Below, one piece after another: positions 10,880-21,796 of a stretch of DNA of 64,000 nt (positions are counted from its first letter, which is position 1; the number at the start of each line of letters is the position of its first letter). The notes below the pieces were generated by a model. It was not told the DNA's origin, did not search any database, and saw nothing but the letters and a program-made list of their open reading frames with translations. The stretch comes from Papio anubis (Eukaryota; Chordata; Mammalia; Primates; Cercopithecidae), in assembly GCF_008728515.1 (NCBI RefSeq), contig NC_044988.1:31351159-31415158 (forward strand), in the 5' to 3' direction. Position numbers and translations under genes: made by a program.

Positions 10880-11598
10880 TTAATTTTTATATATAACAGC
10901 TTTGCTGAGCTTTAATGGCTTTATTTATACAGTTCACCTATTTAAAGTAGAGAAGTCAAATATTTTTAACATATAGAATGATGTACAACCATCATCATAA
11001 TAAATTTTAGATCATTTTCATTACCTCCAGAAACCAATTAACCAAACAAAAAACCCATACAATTCACAGTCTCTCTCCATTTTTCCACAAGTCTCCTAGC
11101 CATAGGCAACCATCAAATGACTTTTTGTCTCTATAGATTTACCTAATTTGGATATTTTATATAAATAAAATCATACAACATGTGGTCTTTTGTGATTGGC
11201 TTGTTTTTCTTAACATAATGTTTTCAAGGTTCATTCATGTTTTAGCACATATAGTACTTTATTTCTCTTTATGGCCAAATAGTATTCCATTGTACAGATA
11301 TACCACATTTTATTCATTCCTTCGTCAGTTTATGGACACTTTGGTTGTTTGCGCTTTTTGGCTATTATCAATAAAGCCGCTATGAACATTCATGTACAAG
11401 TGATTGAGTAAACATACGTTTGTATTTTTCTTGGATATACACCTAGGTGTCCAATTGCTAGGTACCATGGTAACTCTATTTTTGACCTTTTTAGAAGCTG
11501 CCAGACTGTTTTCCAAAACGGATGTAACATGTTCTATTCCCATTAGCAGAGTATTAGGGTTTTAATTTCACCCACACTATTTAAAAATGTCTTTTTAA
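10880..11598 (-). mobile_element. Old L1M (L1ME-like) 3' region, host of later insertions
   Basis: Antisense L1M landmarks: cagttcacctatttaaagt, accatcatcataataaatttt, catacaacatgtggtctttt, tattccattgtacagatata, ggatatacacctaggtgtcc. The copy is well diverged. It continues at 11892-12033 after an Alu and again at 21291 after the L1PB compound. Confidence 0.88.
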
Positions 11599-11891
11599 GG
11601 CTGGGCGCAGTGGCTCATGCCTGTAATCCCAGCACTTTGGGAAGCTGAGGCAGGCGGATCACTTGAGCTCAGGAGTTCGAGACCAGCCTGGCAAACATTG
11701 CAAAGCCCTGTTTCTACTAAAAATACAAAAAATTAGGTGTGGTGGTGGGTGCCTGTAACCCCTGCTATTCTGGAAGTTGAGGCAGGAGAAATGCTTGAAC
11801 CTGGGAGGCAGAGGTTGCGGTGAGCTGAGATTGTACCATTGCACTCCAGTTTGGGTGACAGAGCAAGACTCTGTCTCAAAAAAAAAAAAAG
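11599..11891 (+). mobile_element. AluS inserted into the old L1M
   Basis: A full Alu from ggctgggcgcagtggctc to an A13 tail. Its TSD is ctttttaa at 11591-11598 and 11892-11899. The block gatcacttgagctcagg and the level of divergence fit AluS. Confidence 0.93.
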
Positions 11892-12033
11892 CTTTTTAAT
11901 TATAGCCATCCTAGTGGGTATGAAGTGGTATCTCATTGTAGTTTTGATTTGCAATACCCTGATGACTAATAATGTCAAGTACTCTTTAATGTACTTACAG
12001 GCCATTTGTATATCTTCTTAGGAAAAATGTCTA
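11892..12033 (-). mobile_element. Old L1M, continuation
   Basis: The ORF2 region resumes: attatagccatcctagtggg, ggtatctcattgtagttttg, ggccatttgtatatcttc. It breaks off at about 12033 where the L1PB tail begins. Confidence 0.85.
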
Positions 12034-12284
12034 TTTCTATTTAATTTTTAAAAATTTTATTTATTTATTTATTTATTCTATTTCAATACCTTTTGGGAAA
12101 CAGGTAGGTTTTGGTTACATGGATAAGCTTTTTAGTGGTAATTTCCGAGATTTTGTTGCACTCATCACCTGAGCAGTGTACGCTGTACTCAATAGGTAGT
12201 CTTCTATCTCTCACCCCTTCCCACCCTTCCCCATGAGTCCCCAAAGTCCATTATATCATTCTTACGCCTTTGTGTCCTCATAAT

Positions 12285-15200
12285 TTAGCTCCCACTTATA
12301 AGTGAGAACATACAATATTTGGTTTTCCATTCCTAAGTTACTTCACTTAGAATAAATGGGCTCCAACTCCAATACAAGTGCTGCAAATGGCATTATTTCA
12401 TTCCTGTTTAAGTCTGAATAGTATTCCATGATATATATTTATCACATTTTTTTATCCACTTGTTGATTGATGGGCATTTGGGCTGGTTTCAAATTTTTGC
12501 AATTGTGAATTGTGCTGCTATAAACATGTATGTGCAGGTATCTTTTTTTGTACAATGACTTATTTTCCTTTGAGTAAATACCAAGTAGTGGGATTGCTGG
12601 ATCAAATGGTAGTTCTACTTTTAGTTCTTTAAGGAATCTCTATACTGTTTTCCATAGTTGTTGTACTAGTTTACATTCCCACCAGCAATGTAAATGTGTT
12701 CTCTTTTCACCACATCCCTGCCAACATCTATTACTTTTTGATATTTTGATTATGGCCATTCTTGCAGGAGTAAGATGGTATCACATTGTGGTTTTGATTT
12801 GCATTTCCCTGATTATTAGTGATGTTGAGCATTTTTTTCATATGTTTGTTGGCCATTTGTATATCTTCTTTTGAGAATTGTCTATTCGTGTCCTCAGCCC
12901 ACTTTTTGATGGGATTGTTTGTTTTTTTTCTTGCTAATTTGTTTGAGTTCCTTGTAGATTCTGGATATTAGTCCTTTGTTGGGTGCATAATTTGTGAATA
13001 ATTTCTCCCACTCTGTGGGTTGTCTGTTTACTCTGCCCATTCTTTTGTTGTGCAGAAGCTCTTTAGTCTATTTAAGTCCCATCTATTTATCTTTGGTTTT
13101 GTGGCATTTGCTCTTAGGTTCTTGATTATGAAGCCTTTGCCTAAGCCAATGTCTAGAAGGAATTTTTTGATGTCATATTCTAGAATGTTTATGGCTTCGG
13201 GTCTTAGATTTAAATATTTGATCCATCTAAGTTGATTTTTGTGTAAGGTGAGAGATGAGTATCCAGTTTCATTCTTCTACATGTGACTTGCCAATTATCT
13301 CAGCAACATTTGCTGACTAGAGTGTCCTTTCTCCACTTTATGTTTTTGTTTGCTTTGTCAAAGATCAGATGGCTTTAAGTACTTGGCTTTATTTCTGGGT
13401 TCTCTATTCTGTTTCATTGGCCTAGGTGCCTATTTTTATACCAGTACCATGCTATTTTGGTGACTGTGGCCTTATAGTGCAGTTTGGAGTTGTATAATGT
13501 GATGCTTCCAGATTTGTTCTCTTTGCTTAGTCTTTCTTTGGCTATGCTGACTCTTTCTTTGTTTCATATGAATTTTAGGATTGTTTTTTCTAGTTCTGTG
13601 ATGAGATGGTGGTATTTTTATGGGAAACGCATTGAAACTCCAGATTGCTTTTGCCAGTATCTCTAGATTGCTTTTGGCAGTATGATTGTTTTCACAATAT
13701 TGATTCTACCTGTCCACAAACATGGGATGTGTTTCCATTTGTTTGTTTCATCTATGATTTTTTTCAGCAGTGTTTTGTGGTTTTCCTTGTAGAGATTTTT
13801 CACATCCTTAGTTAGGTATATTCCTTGGTTAGGTATATTTGCAGCTATTGTAAAAGGGATTGAGTTCTTGATTTGATTCTCAGCTTGGTCGCTGTTGGTG
13901 TATACCCAGCAAAGCTACTGATTTGATTACCTTAATTTTGTATCCTGAAACTTTGCTGAATCCATTTCTCGGTTCTAGGAGCTTTCTGGAGGAGTCTTTA
14001 GGCTTTTCTAGGTACACTATCATATCATCAGCAAACAGCGACAATTTGACTTCCTCTTTACTGATTTGGATGTCCTTTATTTCTTACTCTTGTCTGATTG
14101 CTCTGGCTGTGATTTCCAGTATTATGACGAATAGAAGTGGTGAGAGTGGGCATCCTTGTCTGGTTCCAGTTCTCAGGGGGAATGCTTTCAACTTTTCCCC
14201 CATTCAGGATTATGTTGGCTGTGTGTTTGTCATAGATGGCTTTTATTGCATTAAGGTATGTTCCTTCTATGCTGATTTTGCTGAGGATTTTAATTATAAC
14301 GCAATGCCGATTTTGACAAATGCTTTTTCTGCATCTATTGATGTGATCATGTAATTTTTGTTTTTAATGCTATTTATGTGGTGTATCACATTTATTGACT
14401 TGCACATGTTAAAGCATCCCTGGTATGAAACCCACTTGATCATGGTAGATTATTTTTTTGATATGCTGTTGGATTTGGCTAGCTAATATTTTGTTAAGGA
14501 TTATTGTATCACATTTGTCAGGGATATTGGTCTGTAGTTTTCTTTTTTGCTATGTCCTTTCTTGGCTTTGGTATTAGGGTGATACTGGCTTCATAGAATG
14601 TTTTAGGGAGGATTCTCTTTTCTTCTCTCTTGTGGAATAGCATCAATAGGACAGGTATCAATTCTTCTTTGAATGTCTGATAGAATTCAGCTGTGAAATC
14701 ATCTGGTCCTGGCCATTTGTTGTTGTTGTTGGCAATTGTCTTATTATCATTTCAATCTCTCTGCTTGTTGTTAGTCTGTTCAGCATTTCTATTTTTTTCC
14801 TGGTTTAATCTAGGAGGTTTGTATATTTCTAGGAATTTATCCATCTTCTCTAGGTTTTCTAGTTTATAGGTATAAAGGTGTTCATAGTAGCCTTGAATTT
14901 TTTTTTTTTTTTTTGTAATTCTGTGGTATCAGTTGTAGTATCTCCCATTTCATTTCTAATTGAGCTTACTAATGTCTTCTCTCTTTTTTTTTTTTTTTTT
15001 GGTTAATCTCGCTAATGGTCTATTAATTTTATTTATCTTTTCAAAGAATCAGCTTTTTGTTCCATTTATCTTTTGTTTTCTTTTTTGTTTCAATTTCATT
15101 TAGTTCTGCTCTGATTTTTGTTATTTCTTTTCTTCTGCTGGGTTTGGGTTTGGTTTGTTCTTGTTTCTCTAGTTCCATGAGGTGTGACCCTAGATTGTCT

Positions 15201-16030
15201 ATATGTGCTCTTTCAGACTTTTTGATGATCATTAAGGACTAGGCTATTTAATTTCCATGTATTTGTGTAGTTTTGAGGGTTCCTTTAGAAATCAATTTAC
15301 AGTTTTATTCCACTGTGGTCTGAGAGAGTACTTGATATAATTTCAGTTTTTAAAAATTTATTGAAACTTGTTTTGTGGTCTATCATATGGTCTATCTTAG
15401 AGAATGTTCCATGTGCTGATAAAAAGAATGTATATTCTGCATTTGTTGGGTAGAATGTTCTGTAAATATCCATTAAGTTCATTTGTTCTAAGGTATACTT
15501 TAAATCCATTGTTTCTTTGTTGACTTTTTCTCTTGATGACCTGTCTAGTGCTGTCAGTGGAGTACTGAAGTCCCCCATTATTCTTGTGTTGCTGTCTATC
15601 TCATTTTTTAGGTCTAGTAGTAATTTTATAAATTTGGGAGCTCCAGTATTGGGTGCATATATATTTAGGACTGTGATATTTTCCTGTTGGGATATTATAT
15701 AATGTCCCTCTTCATCTTTTTCAACTGCTGTCACTTTAAAGTGTTTTTTTGTCTGATACAAAAATAGCTATTCCTGCTCCCTTTTCATGTCCATTTGCAT
15801 GGAATGTCTTTTTCCATCCCTTTACTTTAAGTTTATGTGAGTCCTTATGTGTTAGGTGAATCTCTTGAAGAAAGCAGATACTTGGTTGGTGAATTCTTAT
15901 CTATTCTGCCATTCTGTATCCTTTAAGTGGAGCATTTAGGCCACTTACATTCAGCATTAGTATTGAGATGTGAAGTACTATTTTATTAATCATGCTATTT
16001 GTTGCCTGAATGCTTTGGGTTTTTAAAATT
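12285..16030 (-). pseudogene. L1PB ORF2 pseudogene (endonuclease-reverse transcriptase)
   Basis: ORF2 normally encodes an endonuclease, a reverse transcriptase and a C-terminal cysteine-rich part of about 1275 residues used for target-primed reverse transcription. The N-terminal endonuclease region is recognisable near 16000-15700 (an LNVSGLN-like strand; a frame at 15297-15761 retains the NIYAPNTGAPKFI stretch). The C-terminal end closes at a TAA read at 12287-12285. The span is about family length, but it is cut by many stops and frameshifts, the longest intact piece being about 154 codons. It cannot make enzyme. The start position is approximate. Confidence 0.85.
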
Positions 16031-16097
16031 TTATTGTGCTTTTGTTTTACAGATCCTGTTAGATTTACGCTTTAAGGAGGTTCTATTTTGATGTATT

Positions 16098-17073
16098 TTA
16101 AGGATTTGTTTCATGATTTAGAGCTCCTTTTAGCAATTCTTGTAGTGCTGGCTTGGTAGTGGCAAATTGTCTCAGCATTTGTTTGTCTGAAATCTTTCTT
16201 TCACTTACGAAGCTTAGTTTCACTGGATACAAAATTCTTGGCTGATAATTCTTTTGTTTAAGGAGGCTGAATGTAGGGCCCCAATCCATTCTAGCTTGTA
16301 GGGTTTCTGCTGAGAAGTCTGCTATTAATGTAACAGGTTTTCCTTTATAGGTTACCTAGTGCTTTTGCCTCACAACTCTTAAGATTCTTTCCTCATTTTG
16401 ACTTTAGGTAACCTGATAACTACGTGTCTAGGTGATGATCTTTTTGTGATAAATTTCTCGGGTGTCGTTTGAGCTTCTTGTATTTGGATGTCTAGATTTT
16501 TAGCAATGCTGTGGAAGTTTTCTTTGATTATTCCCTTAAATATGTTTTCCAAACTTTTAGATTTCTCTTCTTCCTCAGGAATACTAATTATTCTTAGGTT
16601 TGGTCATTTAACATAATCCCAAACTTCTTGGAGGCTTTGTTCATTTTTTATTCTTTTTTATTTGTCTTTGTTGGATTGGGTTAATTCAAAAACCTTGTCA
16701 TTTAAGCTCTGAAGTTCTTTCTTCTGCTTGCTTGATTCAATTGCTGAGACTTTTCAGTGCATTTTGCATTCCTATAAGCATGTCCTTTATTTCCTGAAGC
16801 TGCTATTGTTTTTTATTTAAGCTATCTATTTCACTGAAGATTTTTTCCTTTGTATCTTGTATCATTTTTAAAAATTTCATTAAATTGGACTTCACCTATC
16901 TCTGGTACCTCCTTGATTAGCTAAATAATTGATCTTCTGAATTCTCTTATTGGCAATTCAGAGATTTCATCTTGGCTTAGATCCACTGCTGGTGAGCAAG
17001 GGTGTTCTTTTGGGGGTGTTAAAGAACCTTATTTTGTCATATTACCATAATTGTTTTTCTGGTTCCTTCTTAT
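16098..17073 (-). pseudogene. L1PB ORF1 pseudogene, unit 1
   Basis: ORF1 encodes the trimeric RNA-binding chaperone of the L1 particle. The C-terminal domain is clear in the frame at 16289-16098, with a PRILYPVKLSF strand followed by ALQELLKGAL near the end. By comparison with unit 2, the start codon position at 17073-17071 reads ATA instead of ATG. Stops and frameshifts break the coiled-coil and RRM portions. Confidence 0.8.
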
Positions 17074-18536
17074 TAAAGTAGACTATGTCAAAGGGAAGAC
17101 CTGGGGCTCAAGGGACACTGTTCAGATTCTTTTGTCCCACTGGATACTCCCTTGATGTAGTGCTCCCCCAATTTCCCTAGGGATGGGGTTTTCTGAGAGC
17201 CAAACTGTAATGATTTTTAATTCTCTTCTGGATCTAGCCACCCAGTAGAGCTACCTGGCTCCAGGCTGGTACTGGGGGGTGTCTACACAGAGTCCTGTGA
17301 TGTGAACCATCTTCAGGTCTCTTAGTTGTGGATAGCAGCACTTGCTCTGGTGGAGGTGGCAGGGGAGTAAAATGAACTCTGTAAGGTCCTTAGTTGTAGT
17401 TTTGTTTATTGCACTAGTTTTGTGCTGTTTGGCCTCCTGCCAGGAGGTGGAGGATCAAGAGAGCATCAGCTGCGGTAGTATAGGGATGATCAGGCAGTGG
17501 GCAGTGCCCTAGAGTTCCCAAGGGAGCTCTTTGTTTTTGGCTACCAGGGCAGGTAGAGAAAGATCATCAGGTGGGGGCAGGGTTAGGTGTGTCTGAGCTC
17601 AGACTCTCCTTGGGTGGGGCTTGCTGTGGCTGCTGTGGGGGATTAGGGAGTGGGGGTATGGTTCTCAGGCCAATGAAGTTATATTCTCAGGGGGATTATG
17701 ACTGCCTCTGCTATGTCATGCACGTCGCCAGTAAGGAAAAGCCGACAGTTATAGTCCTCATCCAGCTGCTGTGCAGCCCAAAATGCCAGTCTCTCTCCCA
17801 CCATACCCCCTCCCCAACATCACCGGGTTTGTTTTCAAGCAGCAGGTGAGCAGGGCTGAGAACTTGCCCCTGGCTGCCAACCTTCTGGCTGTGAAAGCGA
17901 GCAGGGCTTTCAGGTTTCACATTTCTTGCCTGCTGTGGCTTCTGTGCTGTGTCTGCACTCCAGATTCATCCTCTCCCCCAAGTTATGTCCAGGAAATTTT
18001 GCATTCAGTTGAAATTGTTACAAAGTTCAGCTGGAAGTTTCCCTCTCTCTGTGGTCTTTTCCCAGTTCCTCTGGCAGCCCTCCCCAAGGACCTCTGTGAG
18101 ACAAAGTCAGAAATGGCTTCCCTGGGGACTGTGAGAGCCCACAGTCCCCAGGGACTTCTACCCCTGTATTCTACTTCTATGCTATTCTGCTTCTTCTACC
18201 CCTGTATTTCACTTGGCTCTCTAAAATTGTCTCGGCTCCAGGTAAGGTCAAATCCTTCTCCCATGATCTGGACCTTCGGGTTCCCCACCGAGGGTGTATG
18301 TTTGGGAGCAGATGATCCTCCTTTCACACTTTGGGCACTCACAGCTTTTGGGTTGTCTCCCAGGACTGTAGGAGCAACCTGCTCCCTTCAAGACTCTGTG
18401 GATTCTCTCGGCTTTCCTGGTATGTTCCTGCAGTAGTTCTTGGAGCAAAAGTTCATGATGTGATTCTCCACATAGTACTCTGTCTCTCCAAGTGGGAGCT
18501 GCAGTTTGGTCCTGCCTCTTATTCACCATTATCCTA
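17074..18536 (-). promoter_or_regulatory. L1PB 5'UTR, unit 1 (former internal promoter)
   Basis: GC-richer sequence upstream of ORF1, ending (in sense, beginning) at ataatggtgaataagaggc followed by the ctgcagctcccacttggaga block typical of this 5'UTR class. L1 5'UTRs of this family carried an internal Pol II promoter, but whether this copy retains activity cannot be read from sequence. The opposite strand carries the longest open frame of the window (17771-18436, 221 codons). Confidence 0.75.
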
Positions 18537-18540
18537 ACCT

Positions 18541-19397
18541 CTGTGATATGAAGATTACTTTTGCTGGGTACAGAATTCTTAGCTGACAGTTATTTTGTTT
18601 CAGGAGGCTAAAGATGGAATCCCAATCCCTTCTGGCTTGCAGGGTTTCTGCTGAGAAATCTGCTGTTAATATGATAGGTTTTCCTTTGTAGGTAATCTGA
18701 TGCTTATTTCCACAGCTCTTAAGATTCTTTCCCTTGTCTTGACTTTAAATAACCTGATGACTATGTGCCTAGGTGATGATCTTTTTGTGATGGATTTCCC
18801 AGTTGTTCTTTGAGCTTCTTGTGTGTGGATGTCCAGATCTCTAGTAAAGTCAGGGAAATTTTCCTCAATCATTCCCTCAAATAAGTTTTCCAAACGTTTA
18901 GATTTCTCTTCTTCCTCAGAAACACCAATTATTCTTAGGTTTGGCCATTTAACATAATCTCAATTTTTTGGAGGCTTTGTTTATTTTTTAAAAACTTCTT
19001 GACTGGGTTAATTTGAAAGCCTTGTCTTTGAGCTCTGAAATTCTTTCTTCTACTTGGTGTAGTCTTTGTTGAAAGCTTTGGGTGCATTTTGTATTTCTCT
19101 AAGTGTGATTTTTCATTTCCAGAAGTTGTGATTGTATTTTCTTTATGGTATCTATTTCTCTGGAGAATTTTCCATCCACATCCTGTATTCTTTAAAAGTT
19201 TCTTTACATTGCTTTTCACCTTTCTCTGGTGCTTCCTTGAGTAGCTTAATAATCAACCTTCTGCATTCTTTATCTGGCAATTCAGAGATTTCTTCTTGGT
19301 TTGGATCCATTGCTGGGGAGCTAGTGTGATCTTTTGTGGGTGTTACAGACCCCTGTTTTGTCATATTACCAGAATTACTTTTCTGTTTCCTTCTCAT
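18541..19397 (-). pseudogene. L1PB ORF1 pseudogene, unit 2, lacking its C-terminal end
   Basis: The ATG at 19397-19395 opens MRRKQKSNSGN, a typical ORF1 N terminus. The frame runs 81 codons before breaking; further pieces lie at 19219-18935 and 18893-18666. The copy ends within the C-terminal domain just after a RILYPAKV-like strand, about 35 codons short of the position where unit 1 has its stop. Confidence 0.8.
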
Positions 19398-21290
19398 TTG
19401 GGTAGACTATTTCAGTGGAAAGGTCTACAACTAAAAGCCTGCTGCTCAGATTCTTTTGTTTCACAGGGTGATCCCTTGATGTGGTGCTCTCCTTCTCCTA
19501 GGGATGGGGCTTTCTGAGAACTGGACTGCAGTAATTGTTATTGCTCTTCAGGGTCTAGCTACCCAGCAGGGCTATCAGGTTCCAGGCTGGTACTAGGGAG
19601 TGTCTACAAAGAGTCCTGTGATTGATTTGTCTTCAGGTCTCCTAGCCATGGATACCTGCACCTCTACCTCCCCTGCAGAGGTAGCAGGGGAGTGAAGAAG
19701 ACTCTGTGAGAGTCCTTGGTTGTATATATATTTAGTGTGCTGGCTTTCTCAAATGCTGGTTATGCTAGCAGTGAAGTTGTCATGTGGACACACTCAGGAC
19801 CTCTGGTTAGCCAAGATGTTTGAGACAGTGAAATTAGCTATTGTTTTCTCCTTCCTGGGATCAGGTTTATTCTGCCATGAGGTGCTTAATGGCCTGAGTT
19901 GGCTAGACTCTAGCCAGGAGGTGGCACTTTCAAGAGAGCACCAACTAAGGTAGTAGGGAGATCTAAGCTTGCCCTAGTTGGCCAGGGTAAGTAAGTCTTT
20001 TGGTTTCTCAGGCAATGGGCTGGGCCATAAAGCTCTCAAGAGTTTCTATCTTTTGTATTCAGCTACCAGAGCAGGTAGAGAATGACCACGAGGTGGGGAC
20101 AAGGCCATGAGCACAGACTAGGCAGCTCTGTGCTCAGACTCTCGTTGGGCGGGGTTTGCCATGGCCACCGTTGGAGATGGGGAGTGGTTCTAAAACCAAT
20201 GGGGTTATATTCCAGAGGGGATTTTGGCTGCTTCTGCTGTGTCATGTAGTTTGCCAGGGAAGTAGAGGATAGCCAGTAGTGAGAGGACTCACCCAGCTCC
20301 CATGCAGTTGGCGAGGCCTCTCTCACTCCTGCAGTGCCCCACTCAGGCCTTGCTCCAGGCTGTCAGCTTCCCCATTGAGAAAGCAAGTGCAGCTTTTGGA
20401 CCTCCTCACTCCCCATCTGCCCACTCTGTTGGCAGTAGCTCCTGCACCCATATCTGCAGAAGTTCCTGTTTGTCCTCTGGATTCTGCTCAAGAAAATGTG
20501 TGCCCAGTCAAGAGTATTACTAATTTCAGCTGGAAGCTTCTTTTTCCTTGTGACCCATCCCTAATTCCACTGACTGCCTTCCTTGTGGGTCCCTGTGAGA
20601 TATAGTCAGGAATGGCTTCCCTGAACTCGAGCTGGAGACTGGAAGTGCCTTCTAGGCACTGCTTCTACTTTTATTTTTATTTTATTTTATTATTATTATT
20701 GAGACAGAGTCTCATTCTGTCACCCAGGCTGGAGTGCAGTGGTGCAATCTTGGCTCACTGCAATCTCCGTCTCCTGGGTTCAAGTGATTCCCTTGCCTCA
20801 GCCTCCTGAGTAGCTGGGAAGCTGGGATTACCGGCACCCACCACCACATCCAGCTAATTTTTATATTTTTACTAGAGTCAGGGTTTCACTGTGTTGGCCA
20901 GGCTGGTCTTGAACTCCTGACCTCAGGTGATCCACCCGCCTCAACCTCTACTTTTATATTTCATGAGGTTCCCTAAATTGGTGTCAGCTCTAGGTAAGGT
21001 TAAATTCTTCTCCTGTGATCTAGATTTTTAGATTCCCCAGTGGGGACGAGGAAGGTTTTCCACCTCTCACACTTTGGGAACTCACAGTTTTTTTGCCTGT
21101 CTCATACAATTTGCAGTGGTCTGCTACTTCTTTCAACTGATCTGTGAATTCTTGCAGTTTTCCTGGTACATTCCTGCTGTCATTCTTGGAGCAAAAGTAA
21201 GTTCATGATGTGAGTCTCTACACACTGTTCTGTCCATCCAAGTGGGAGCTGCACATTATCCCTGTCTCCTATCTGCCATCTTGTCTCCTC
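19398..21290 (-). promoter_or_regulatory. L1PB 5'UTR, unit 2 (former internal promoter)
   Basis: Homologous to 17074-18536, with the same blocks in the same order (for example the aggcaggcca, ggtagagaatgaccacgagg and ctccaggctgtcagcttccc areas). It is interrupted by an AluS at 20675-20946. Its outer end, at about 21290, is followed by old L1M sequence. Confidence 0.75.
20675..20946 (-). mobile_element. 5'-truncated AluS inside L1PB unit 2
   Basis: A reverse Alu missing about 45 bases of its own 5' end, since it stops at cacccgcctcaacc. Perfect 11-bp TSD tctacttttat at 20664-20674 and 20947-20957. It carries a private 8-bp tandem duplication agctggga at 20812-20827. Confidence 0.92.
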
Positions 21291-21396
21291 ACCCTTTGTC
21301 TATGTTTAATTTTTTTATTATTAAGAGCTCTTTATCCCTTATTAGATATATGATTTGTGAATTTTCTACTATTTAGAGGATTATTTTTTAACTTTC
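21291..21396 (-). mobile_element. Old L1M, resumed after the L1PB compound
   Basis: The phrases ttaagagctctttatccctt and attagatatatgatttgtga are antisense ORF2 of the same L1M class as 11892-12033. They lie about 40 consensus bases further on. That makes this the far side of the element interrupted by the L1PB compound. Confidence 0.75.
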
Positions 21397-21756
21397 TGAT
21401 ATGGTTTGGCTTTGTCCCCACCCCAATCTCATCTTGAATTATAGCTCTTATAATTTCCTTGTGTTGTGGGAGGGACCCAGTGGGAGATAATTGAATCATG
21501 GGAGCAGTTTCCCCCAAATGGTTCTTGTAGTAGTGAATAAATCTTATGAGATCTGATGGTTTTATTAGGAAAAACTCCTTTCACTTGACTCTCACTCTTC
21601 TCTTGTCTGCCGCCATGTGAGATGTGCCTTTCACCTTCCACCATGATTGTGAGGCCTCACCAGCCATGTGGAACTGTAAGTCCATTAAACCTCTTTCTTT
21701 TGTAAATTGCCCAGTCTCAGATATGTCTATCAGCAGCATAAAAATGGACTAATACA
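21397..21756 (+). mobile_element. Solo MST-type LTR (ERVL-MaLR)
   Basis: A complete LTR from tgatatggtttggctttg to ggactaatacaca, 360 bases, with the attaaacctctttc polyadenylation-side block. A perfect 5-bp TSD ctttc (21392-21396 and 21757-21761) shows one retroviral-type insertion, later reduced to a solo LTR. It split the old L1M. Confidence 0.95.
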
Positions 21757-21796
21757 CTTTCTTAATGGTGTCCTTAGTGGCTTAAAAACGTTTCTT
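21757..21796 (-). mobile_element. Old L1M, last recognisable piece
   Basis: The phrases ttaatggtgtccttagtgg and ttaaaaacgttt continue the antisense ORF2 exactly where 21396 left off, confirming that the LTR is an insertion. Confidence 0.75.

Larger units (their letters stand above)
12034..18536 (-). mobile_element. Near full-length L1PB element (unit 1 of a compound)
   Basis: Read on the minus strand this is a complete L1. The 5'UTR is about 18536-17074, decayed ORF1 about 17073-16098, decayed ORF2 about 16030-12285, then a 3'UTR and an AAAT-rich tail. The 3'UTR phrases (ttttgggaaacaggtaggtt, gcactcatcacctgagcag) mark L1PB rather than L1PA. The 5' end butts directly against a second 5'UTR/ORF1 unit at 18537. 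All reading frames are broken, so the copy is immobile. Confidence 0.87.
18537..21290 (-). mobile_element. Second L1PB 5'UTR plus ORF1 unit (unit 2 of a compound)
   Basis: This unit repeats unit 1 from about 35 codons before the ORF1 stop, through ORF1, to a second 5'UTR end (cagataggagacagggataa in sense). By eye the two units are roughly 80-85% alike over alignable ORF1 sequence. No ORF2 or 3'UTR accompanies it. It lies head-to-tail upstream of unit 1 on the same strand, and the flanks of the pair are both old L1M. Confidence 0.85.

Noticed and set aside
13923..15761. Frames of 61-154 codons inside the L1PB body as possible genes
   Set aside because: The minus-strand ones are broken ORF2 pieces and the plus-strand ones are their antisense shadows.
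17771..18436. The 221-codon frame as a protein-coding gene
   Set aside because: It lies wholly in an L1 5'UTR on its antisense strand, shows no domain and has only a disrupted counterpart in unit 2. It is kept as an observation, not a CDS.
12028..21314. tgtctat...ttaattttt on both sides of the L1PB compound as a proven target-site duplication
   Set aside because: The two copies differ in length and the phrase is low complexity. Host L1 consensus seems to lose about 40 bases across the insertion, so it is not safe evidence.
21397..21756. A full endogenous retrovirus at the MST LTR
   Set aside because: Only one LTR is present with an immediate 5-bp duplication on both sides, so it is a solo LTR.
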